Shown piece by piece: positions 57,325-64,000 of a stretch of DNA of 64,000 nucleotides. The notes under the pieces are model-generated. The model saw nothing but the letters and a program-made list of their open reading frames with translations. It was not told the DNA's origin and made no database searches. How positions within the stretch are numbered: the first letter of the stretch is position 1; each line of letters starts with the position of its first letter. A program made the translations under genes and the position numbers. The stretch is taken from assembly GCA_030602315.1 (NCBI GenBank), contig JAUVZY010000001.1:1-64000 (forward strand). The letters run 5' to 3'. This stretch comes from Pseudomonadaceae bacterium. Its GTDB lineage: Bacteria > Pseudomonadota > Gammaproteobacteria > Pseudomonadales > Pseudomonadaceae.

Positions 57325-59694
57325 GTGGTGCAGCAGGGCACCGACGACTTGCCGGGCTTTCTTTCCGCTGGCGGAGAGATGGGGCGCAGGATCGGCGAAA
57401 TGAGCTCGAGGTGGGCGGCGCTGGGGCCGTGCGCCCGTTGGCCGCCTGCCCTGCGCACGGTGACCGGGCTGCTGCTGGCCGCCGAGCAGCCGATGTGCCT
57501 GGTATGGGGGGCGGCTCGCAGCCTGCTGTTCAACCAGGCCTTTGCCAGGCTGCTCGGCGAGCGCTACGCCGATGCGTTGGGACGCCCGGTCGGCGAGGTC
57601 TGGCCGGCGGCCTGGGAGCCCATCGGCGCGGCGCTCAACGAAGCCTACGCCGGGCGCAGCGCCGCGCTGCATTCGCTGCATTCGCTGCATCGTGGCGAGC
57701 CGAGCTGTCACCGGCTGGCGCTCACCCCGGTGCGTGACGAGCACGGCGTGGTCGTCGGTGTTCTGGGCGTGTGCAGCGAGCAGGTGCCGGCCGACCGTGC
57801 GCTGCTGGCCAGCGAGCAGCGCTTCCAGCAGCTGGCCAATCTGGGGCCGTCACTGGTCTGGTTCGGCAACCCGGATGGCTCGCTGAGTTTCTTCAACGAG
57901 CGCTGGTACGCCTACACCGGCCTTACGCCCGAGCAGGCGCTGCCATTCGGCTGGGTGGAGGTGGTGCACCCGCAGGACATCGAGCGTCTGCTGCAGGCCT
58001 GGGCGCACGCCCGTCACACCGGCGCGCTGTACGAGATCGAAGTGCAGCTGCGCCGGCATGACGGCGTGTACCGCTGGTTCCTGATCCGCGCGCTGCCGGT
58101 GCGTGACGAGCAGGGCCGGATCACCGCCTGGCTGGGCAGCAACACCGACATCGACGAGCGCAAGCGCATGGAAACGGCGCTGCGCAGCGAGCGCGAGCGA
58201 ATCTGGACCTATTCCACCGATCTGATGCTGATTGCCCACTTCGATGGCCGTATCCAGGCGCTCAACCCGGCCTGGGAGGCGTTGCTCGATTACTCGCTGG
58301 ACGAGCTGATGCGCGCCACGGTGCTGGAGCTGGTGCATCCGGACGACCGCCCGCGCACCCTCGCCGAGCTGGGCCGGCTCAGCCAGGGCTACCGCACCCT
58401 GCATTTCGAGGTCCGGGTGCGCCACCGTGACGGCAGCTACCGCGACGTCTCCTGGACCGCGGTGCCCGAAGGCGGGCTGGTCCACGCCATCGGCCGCGAC
58501 ATCACCGCCGGCAACGTCGCCGCCGAACGCCTGCGCCAAGCCGAAGACGCGCTGCGCCAGGCGCAGAAGATGGAGGCGGTCGGCCAGCTCACCGGCGGCA
58601 TCGCGCATGACTTCAACAACCTGCTGCAGGGCATCACCGGCTCGCTGGAGCTGCTGCGGGTGCGACTCGGCCAGGGCCGGCTCGGCGATGCCGAACGCTT
58701 CGTTTCCAGCGCCATGGCCTCGGCCGAGCGCGCCGCCGCGCTGACCCATCGACTGCTGGCCTTTTCCAGGCGTCAGTCGCTGGTGCCCAAACCGGTGGCG
58801 GGAAACGTGCTGGTGCGCTCGATGCTGGATCTGCTGTGCCGCACCCTCGGCGAGCAGATCCGCCTGCGGCTGGATCTGGCCGAGGACCTGTGGCTCACCC
58901 GCTGCGACCCCAACCAGCTGGAGAGCGCGCTGCTGAACCTGGTGATCAACGCGCGCGATGCCATGCCCGGCGGCGGCGAGCTGTCGATCGCCACGCGCAA
59001 CGCCAGCCTCGACCAGGCCTGGGGCACGGCCAAGCACGAGATCCAGCCGGGCGACTACGTCTGCTTCACCGTGCGCGACAGCGGCAGCGGCATGACCCCC
59101 GAGGTGCTGGCGCATGCCTTCGAGCCGTTCTTCACCACCAAGCCGCTGGGGCAGGGCACGGGCCTGGGGCTGGCGATGATCTACGGCTTCACCCATCAGT
59201 CCGAAGGCTGCGTGGTGATCGACAGTGCGCCCGGCCGGGGCACCACGGTGCGTCTGTACCTGCCGCGCTACCAGGGCGTGCCGCCGCTGGCGCCGACGGC
59301 CGAGAAGCAGCCGCAGCCGGCCGAGCGCGCGCATGGACGAGTGCTGGTGGTGGAGGATCAGGCCGTGCTGCGAGCAGTGCTGATCGAGCAGCTCGAGGAG
59401 CTCGGCTATAGCACGCTGGAGGCGGTGGACGGCCCCAGCGGGCTGGCCATCCTGCAAAGCGCCGAGCCGCTGGATGTGCTAGTCACCGACATCGGCCTGC
59501 CGGGCTTCAACGGTCGGCAGATGGTCGACCAGGCGCGCCGGGTGCGCCCGGAACTGCCGGTGCTGTTCATGACCGGCTATGCCGAGCGGGCGGCACTTGC
59601 CGGGGCGGTGCTGGATGCGCGCATGGATCTGATCACCAAGCCCTTCGCGCTGGACGAGCTGATCGAGCGGTTGCGCAAGCTTCTGGAACGCTGA
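57325..59694 (+). CDS. PAS hybrid sensor histidine kinase
   Basis: 789 residues, no transmembrane segment, so cytosolic. At least three PAS-like regions (about residues 40-145, 160-285, 290-395), HisKA domain with His428 in [12 protein letters not shown], HATPase domain ([28 protein letters not shown]) and a C-terminal receiver with Asp722 in [14 protein letters not shown] at 57325 has AGGAGG nearby. A short in-frame repeat encodes [10 protein letters not shown] near residue 115. The output partner and signal are unknown. Confidence 0.9.
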   Translation: MVQQGTDDLPGFLSAGGEMGRRIGEMSSRWAALGPCARWPPALRTVTGLLLAAEQPMCLVWGAARSLLFNQAFARLLGERYADALGRPVGEVWPAAWEPIGAALNEAYAGRSAALHSLHSLHRGEPSCHRLALTPVRDEHGVVVGVLGVCSEQVPADRALLASEQRFQQLANLGPSLVWFGNPDGSLSFFNERWYAYTGLTPEQALPFGWVEVVHPQDIERLLQAWAHARHTGALYEIEVQLRRHDGVYRWFLIRALPVRDEQGRITAWLGSNTDIDERKRMETALRSERERIWTYSTDLMLIAHFDGRIQALNPAWEALLDYSLDELMRATVLELVHPDDRPRTLAELGRLSQGYRTLHFEVRVRHRDGSYRDVSWTAVPEGGLVHAIGRDITAGNVAAERLRQAEDALRQAQKMEAVGQLTGGIAHDFNNLLQGITGSLELLRVRLGQGRLGDAERFVSSAMASAERAAALTHRLLAFSRRQSLVPKPVAGNVLVRSMLDLLCRTLGEQIRLRLDLAEDLWLTRCDPNQLESALLNLVINARDAMPGGGELSIATRNASLDQAWGTAKHEIQPGDYVCFTVRDSGSGMTPEVLAHAFEPFFTTKPLGQGTGLGLAMIYGFTHQSEGCVVIDSAPGRGTTVRLYLPRYQGVPPLAPTAEKQPQPAERAHGRVLVVEDQAVLRAVLIEQLEELGYSTLEAVDGPSGLAILQSAEPLDVLVTDIGLPGFNGRQMVDQARRVRPELPVLFMTGYAERAALAGAVLDARMDLITKPFALDELIERLRKLLER

Positions 59695-59712
59695 CTGCGT
59701 CCTTTGGATCCG

Positions 59713-59735
59713 AAAGTGTTATGTTATAACGATTG
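59713..59735 (+). promoter_or_regulatory. Zur box upstream of znuD-like gene
   Basis: Perfect inverted repeat GTTAT-GTT-ATAAC (59718-59730), in an A/T-rich context 72 bases before the receptor start. Same architecture as the enterobacterial Zur operator (GTTAT-N3-ATAAC core). It supports zinc-repressed expression. Confidence 0.75.
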
Positions 59736-59806
59736 GCTTCAGGCTTTGGCCGATGAGTGTCGGCAGGCGCCGGCCTGCGTTTTCGTTTTTCAGGAGTTGC
59801 AATCAC

Positions 59807-61807
59807 ATGAAGTTCACCCCCTCTCCCCTGGCCCTTGCGCTGTCCTTGCTGTCGCCGGCGGTTCTCGCCGCGCAGCCGCTGGATCTGGATACCACGGTGA
59901 TCCGCGCCAGTGGTCTGGACAGTCAGCGCGAGCAGATGACCACCCCGGTCGAGGTGCTGGAAGGCGATGAGCTGGTCAGCCGTCGTGGCGCCACGCTCGG
60001 CGAGAGCCTGAACCATCTGCCGGGCGTGCGTTCGGCCAGTTTCGGCGCCGGGGTGGGCCAGCCGGTGATCCGCGGGCAGAGCGGGGCGCGGGTGAAGGTG
60101 CTCAGCGACGGGGTGAGCACGCTGGACGCCGCCAGCATCAGCCCGGACCACGCGCTGACCGTCGAGCCGTTGCTCGCCGAGCGCATCGAAGTGCTCAAGG
60201 GCCCGGCCACGCTGCTCTACGGCGGCGGGGCGATCGGCGGGGTGGTCAATGTGATCGACCGCCGGGTGCCGACCTACGTGCCCGAGCGTGGCGTCGAGCT
60301 GGAGGCCGAACTGCGCGGCAGCACGGTCGACAACGAGGGAGCCGGCGTTTTCGGGCTGACCGCCGGGGCGGGTAACTTCGCCGTGCGCGTCGAAGGCACC
60401 AAGCGCGACGGCGAGGCCTATCGCATCCCCGGTTCGGTCAGTCGCCAGGACGGCTCCTGGCGCGACGACGACAGCTTCAACCTCGGCGGCAGCTTCATTG
60501 GCGAGCGTGGCTATCTGGGCCTGGCCTACGGCGAGCAGAACCGCCAGTACGGCCTGCTCGGCCACGCCCATGCTGACTGCCATCTGGACGACGACGAGTG
60601 GCACTGCGGCGAGCACGACGACCATGACGACGAGCAGGACGAGCATGGCGTGCCTTACGTCGACATGCGCCAGAAGCGCTGGGACCTGCGCGGTGAGCTG
60701 AGCGACCCGCTGCCGGGCTTCGAGCGTGCACGGCTGCGCGTGGGCCACAACAATTACCAGCATCTGGAAATCGAAGAAGGCGAGGTCGGCACCCGTTTCG
60801 ATAACGACGCCACCGATGTCCGCCTCGAACTGACCCACGCCCCCCTCGCCGGCTGGCGCGGGGTGATGGGCGTGCAGAGCCTGCGTCGGGATTTCCAGGC
60901 CCTGGGCGAGGAGGCCTATGTGCCGCCGTCGCTGACGCGCAACCACGGCGTGTTCCTGCTCGAGGAATACACTGCCGGCGCCTGGCGCTATGAGGCCGGC
61001 CTGCGTCACGAGTGGCAGGACGTGGAGGCCGACGGCCAGCCGAGCACCGACCACCGCGGCACCTCGTTCTCGCTGGGCACGGTGTGGACTTTCACCCCCG
61101 GCCATTCGCTGGGCCTGTCGTTCTCCCGCTCGCAGCGCCTGCCCACCGCCGAGGAGCTCTACGCCAACGGCCCGCATGCCGCCACCCGCACCGTCGAGCT
61201 GGGCAACCCCGGGCTGGACGAGGAGACCTCGCACAACCTGGAGCTGACCCTGCGCCGGTTCCAGGGCCCGATCACCTACAGCCTCAGTGCCTACCGCAAT
61301 GAAGTGAAGGACTACATTCACGCCGCCGACACCGGCCACGACCTGGGCGAGGGCTACCGCGAGATCGAGTACCGCCAGGCCGACGCCGTCCTGCACGGGC
61401 TGGAGGGCGAACTGGGCTTCGCGCTGAGCGATGTGTCCACCGTCAGCCTGTTCGGCGACCGCGTGCGGGGCCGCCTCAAGGACGGCGGCGACCTGCCGCG
61501 CATGCCGGCCGACCGCCTCGGCGTGCGGCTGAACCAGCAGCTGAGCGCCGCGCTGGATGGCCGCCTGGAGCTGTACCGCGCCATGCGCCAGGACCGCCTG
61601 GCCGAGCATGAAAGCGAAACCGCCGGCTACAACATGCTGGCCGCCGGGCTCAACTACCGCGGCGCGCTGGGCGAGGGCGACTACCTGGTCTACCTCAAGG
61701 GCGACAACCTGCTGAATCAGAAGGCCCGCGAGCACACCTCGTTCATCAAGGACGACGTGCTGCTGCCGGGGCGCAACCTCACCCTCGGCGTGCGCCTGAC
61801 CTACTGA
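59807..61807 (+). CDS. znuD: TonB-dependent zinc receptor (ZnuD-like)
   Basis: 666 residues. Signal peptide MKFTPSPLALALSLLSPAVLAAQ, TonB-box/plug region (DTTVIRASG; PVIRGQSGARVKVLSDG), then a 22-strand barrel ending in VRLTY. A loop around residues 253-283 is packed with His and Asp (HADCHLDDDEWHCGEHDDHDD), as in neisserial ZnuD, and likely captures Zn2+. The upstream Zur box supports zinc uptake. Orientation away from the helicase gene. Confidence 0.92.
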   Translation: MKFTPSPLALALSLLSPAVLAAQPLDLDTTVIRASGLDSQREQMTTPVEVLEGDELVSRRGATLGESLNHLPGVRSASFGAGVGQPVIRGQSGARVKVLSDGVSTLDAASISPDHALTVEPLLAERIEVLKGPATLLYGGGAIGGVVNVIDRRVPTYVPERGVELEAELRGSTVDNEGAGVFGLTAGAGNFAVRVEGTKRDGEAYRIPGSVSRQDGSWRDDDSFNLGGSFIGERGYLGLAYGEQNRQYGLLGHAHADCHLDDDEWHCGEHDDHDDEQDEHGVPYVDMRQKRWDLRGELSDPLPGFERARLRVGHNNYQHLEIEEGEVGTRFDNDATDVRLELTHAPLAGWRGVMGVQSLRRDFQALGEEAYVPPSLTRNHGVFLLEEYTAGAWRYEAGLRHEWQDVEADGQPSTDHRGTSFSLGTVWTFTPGHSLGLSFSRSQRLPTAEELYANGPHAATRTVELGNPGLDEETSHNLELTLRRFQGPITYSLSAYRNEVKDYIHAADTGHDLGEGYREIEYRQADAVLHGLEGELGFALSDVSTVSLFGDRVRGRLKDGGDLPRMPADRLGVRLNQQLSAALDGRLELYRAMRQDRLAEHESETAGYNMLAAGLNYRGALGEGDYLVYLKGDNLLNQKAREHTSFIKDDVLLPGRNLTLGVRLTY

Positions 61808-61818
61808 TCCACGCCAGC

Positions 61819-64000
61819 TCAGCCCACCCGCCACCAGGCGGGCAGCAGCGCACGGATGCGTGGCTGGGCGAAACGGTCGTCGATCAGGTGCACCACCCCG
61901 CGATCCTCGCGGGTGCGGATCACCCGGCCGGCGGCCTGCACCACCTTCTGCAGGCCGGGGTACAGGTAGGCGTAGTCGTACCCCGCGCCGAACAGCGCCT
62001 GCATCCGCTTTCGCAGCTGTTCGTTCACCGGGTTCACCTGGGGCAACCCCAGGGTGGCGACGAACGCGCCGATCAGCCGTTCCCCGGGCAGGTCCACCCC
62101 CTCGCCGAACGCGCCGCCGAGCACGGCGAAACCGATGCCGCGGCCACCGTCCACGAAGCGTTCGAGAAACGCCTGCCGTGCGCTTTCCTCCATCCCGCGA
62201 ATCTGCCGCCAGCAGGGAATCTCGGCGTGCGCGCTGGCCAGCGCGGCGGCCACCTCTTCCAGGTATTCGAAGCTGCTGAAGAACGCCAGGTAGTTGCCCG
62301 GCCGGGCCGCGTACTGGTTCGCCATCAGCTCGACGATCGCCGCGAGCGAGGCGCGCCGGTCGGCGTAGCGGGTGGAGATGTGCCGGGCGATGCGTACCGC
62401 GAGCTGCTCGGTGGCGAACGGCGAGTCCACCTCCAGCCAGGCATGCGCCGGCAGGCCCAGGGTGTCGGCGTAGAAGCGCCGCGGGCTCAGGGTGGCGGAA
62501 AACAGCACGCAGCTCTGCGCACTGGCAAAGCGCGGGGCGAGAAACGGTGCCGGCACCAGGTTGCGCAGACACAGCCGTGAACGGCCCGCCGAGCGGCCGC
62601 TTTCCCGCGCCGCCAGCAGGGTGCGGTCGAACAGCGAGTGCTCGCCGAAGACCTCGGCCAGGCGGGTGAAGGCCATGGCGTCGAACCACAGGTTTTGCAG
62701 TTCGGCGCTGAGTCCGGCGGGCTCGTCGGTCAGGTAGTCGTTCACCGCGCCGACGAACTGGTTGAGCGCCCCGATCAGCGCCTCGGGCAGCGCGGCGTCC
62801 ACCTGATAGGCCTCGTGTTGCAGGCGGTTGAGGGCATTCCACGGGCGCAGCAGCCGCTCCAGCGCCTTTTTCAGCGCGGCCGGGGCGTTGCCGCGGGCGA
62901 CGGAAAAGCGCTGCTGATCCAGTTCGGCGCTGTACATGCCGCGGGCGCGGTCGAGCAGGTTGTGCGCCTCGTCCACCAGCACGCCGACGCGCCAGTCGTG
63001 GGCCTGGGTCAGACCATGCAGCAGGGCGCTGGCGTCGAAGTAGTAGTTGTAGTCACCGATCACCACGTCGGCCCAGCGCGCCAGTTCCTGGGCGAGAAAG
63101 TACGGGCAGACGGCATGGGCCAGCGCCACTTCGCGCAGCGCCGGCTGGCTGAGATCGCCCCGGCGCACGGCCGCCTCACGGGCGGCCGGCAGGCGGTCGT
63201 AGAAGCCGCGCGCCAACGGGCAGGACTCGCCATGACAGGCCTTGTCCGGGTGCTCGCAGCTCTTCTCGCGGGCGGTCAGCTCCAGTAGCCGCAGCGGCCC
63301 GGTGTTCAACCGCGCCAGCGCATCCAGCGCCAGCTGGCGGCCGGAGGTCTTGGCGGCGAGGTAGAACGCCTTGTCCAGCCGTTGCCCGGGCATCGCCTTG
63401 AGCAGTGGAAACAGGGTGGCGAGCGTCTTGCCGATGCCGGTGGGCGCCTGGGCCATCAGGTGGGTGCCGGTGCAGGCGGCCTTGTAGACGGCCTCGGCCA
63501 GCGGGCGCTGGCCGGCGCGAAACTCGGCGAAGGGAAAGGTCAGGGCGCTCAGCGCCGCGTCGCGCGCGGCGCGGTGGGCCAGCTCCTGTTCGGCCCAGGC
63601 GAGAAAGCGGCCGCACTGCTCCTCGAAAAAGGCCTTCAGCGCCGCCGCCTCATGCCGCTCGCAGAGCACCGTCTCGCGCTGGCTGCCGATGTCGAAGTAG
63701 ACCAGCGCCAGCTCGATCTCAGGCAACCCGCGGCTCTGGCAGAGCAACCAGCCATACAGCTTTGCCTGTGCCCAGTGCAGCGCGCGGTGGTTGGCCGGCT
63801 GGCGCGAAAGCTCGCCGCGGTAGGTCTTGATCTCCTCCAGGCGGTTGCCCGCCGGGTCGTAGCCGTCGGCCCGGCCGCGCACGGTCAGCGCGCCGAAGAC
63901 CCCTTCCAGCGCCACCTCGCGCTCGTAGCCCGCGCCGCGCCGGGCGGTGACCACGGCGTGCCCGGCGATCCCCTGTTCGGCGCTCGGCGAAGGGGTGAAG
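61819..64000 (-). CDS. DinG/XPD-family ATP-dependent DNA helicase (partial)
   Basis: At least 727 residues visible; the start lies beyond the window because the frame stays open to base 64000. Superfamily 2 helicase with Walker A in QAPTGIGKTLATLFP, DEAH box VLVDEAHNLLD and motif VI QAAGRVIRTREDRG. Four Cys between motifs Ia and II (CEHPDKACHGESC and AVCPYF) form the Fe-S domain of the XPD/DinG family. The N-terminal part resembles a PD-(D/E)XK nuclease-like region (GRADGYDPAGNRLEEIKTYRG). Likely DNA repair, with stop 11 bases from the convergent receptor gene. Confidence 0.9.
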   Translation of the reverse strand, partial: FTPSPSAEQGIAGHAVVTARRGAGYEREVALEGVFGALTVRGRADGYDPAGNRLEEIKTYRGELSRQPANHRALHWAQAKLYGWLLCQSRGLPEIELALVYFDIGSQRETVLCERHEAAALKAFFEEQCGRFLAWAEQELAHRAARDAALSALTFPFAEFRAGQRPLAEAVYKAACTGTHLMAQAPTGIGKTLATLFPLLKAMPGQRLDKAFYLAAKTSGRQLALDALARLNTGPLRLLELTAREKSCEHPDKACHGESCPLARGFYDRLPAAREAAVRRGDLSQPALREVALAHAVCPYFLAQELARWADVVIGDYNYYFDASALLHGLTQAHDWRVGVLVDEAHNLLDRARGMYSAELDQQRFSVARGNAPAALKKALERLLRPWNALNRLQHEAYQVDAALPEALIGALNQFVGAVNDYLTDEPAGLSAELQNLWFDAMAFTRLAEVFGEHSLFDRTLLAARESGRSAGRSRLCLRNLVPAPFLAPRFASAQSCVLFSATLSPRRFYADTLGLPAHAWLEVDSPFATEQLAVRIARHISTRYADRRASLAAIVELMANQYAARPGNYLAFFSSFEYLEEVAAALASAHAEIPCWRQIRGMEESARQAFLERFVDGGRGIGFAVLGGAFGEGVDLPGERLIGAFVATLGLPQVNPVNEQLRKRMQALFGAGYDYAYLYPGLQKVVQAAGRVIRTREDRGVVHLIDDRFAQPRIRALLPAWWRVG

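Noticed and set aside
53618-57403. 1261-codon plus-strand ORF
   Set aside because: Lies antisense to the penicillin-binding protein gene; its composition (Gln, Arg, Ala, His) is that of GC-rich shadow frames.
59633-62842. 1069-codon minus-strand ORF
   Set aside because: Antisense to the zinc receptor and out of frame with the helicase; no motifs.

Overview
The window is a GC-rich gammaproteobacterial chromosome segment. Gene content and order point to Pseudomonas in the broad sense, and the REP-like palindrome and protein variants would suit the P. stutzeri (Stutzerimonas) group. This is judged from recognisable proteins: AmrZ, RsmA/CsrA, AlgU-MucABCD, OprH-PhoP-PhoQ, an AsrA-type Lon, a ZnuD-like receptor, and Pseudomonas-style blocks such as rnd-ycgL, ygfZ-sdhE-nadB-algU and lepA-lepB-rnc-era-recO-pdxJ. 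No rRNA, CRISPR array, insertion sequence, prophage or toxin-antitoxin module was seen. It reads as core chromosome, densely coding on both strands.

Layout. 1-7 kb: truncated dinB, a possible structured RNA with terminator, a META lipoprotein pair, dienelactone hydrolase, an MFS exporter, SprT-like and Yip1 proteins, a J-domain protein and ttcA. 7.0-8.6 kb: a class I DAHP synthase preceded by an aromatic-codon leader peptide, a strong intrinsic terminator and a second Tyr/Arg-rich mini-ORF. 8.7-16.5 kb: Tag-type glycosylase, NlpC/P60 lipoprotein, phosphoesterase, FadL porin, SseA, RNase D, YcgL, YcgN and an M61-like secreted peptidase. 16.7-24.1 kb: alaS, lysC, csrA, tRNA-Ser and two tRNA-Arg, mgtE, amrZ. 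24.1-26.2 kb is the least orderly part: small orphan ORFs, AT-rich inverted repeats, tRNA-Arg(CCU) and tRNA-Gly(CCC). 26.2-34.3 kb: enoyl-CoA hydratase, an orphan periplasmic binding protein, ung, DUF4142, HDOD, ygfZ, sdhE-ygfX and nadB.

34.7-45.2 kb is one long forward run: the AlgU envelope-stress regulon (sigma factor, anti-sigma factor MucA, co-regulator MucB, MucC, protease MucD), then lepA-lepB-DUF4845-rnc-era-recO-pdxJ. 45.2-48.0 kb is the oprH-phoP-phoQ low-magnesium / cationic-peptide operon with four PhoP half-sites at exactly 11-bp spacing. 48.1-64 kb: methyltransferases including CmoA/CmoB, a chagasin-type inhibitor, Lon/AsrA, a bifunctional penicillin-binding protein, a PAS hybrid histidine kinase, a Zur-controlled ZnuD-like receptor, and a DinG/XPD-family helicase cut by the window end.

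The clearest themes are envelope stress (AlgU/Muc, PhoPQ, AmrZ, Lon), post-transcriptional control (CsrA, attenuation before DAHP synthase) and tRNA modification (TtcA, CmoAB). I found no convincing wholly new multi-gene system. The best candidates for under-described biology are regulatory: the two-peptide leader of the DAHP synthase gene, a possible small RNA after dinB, and inverted repeats in the 24-25 kb region.
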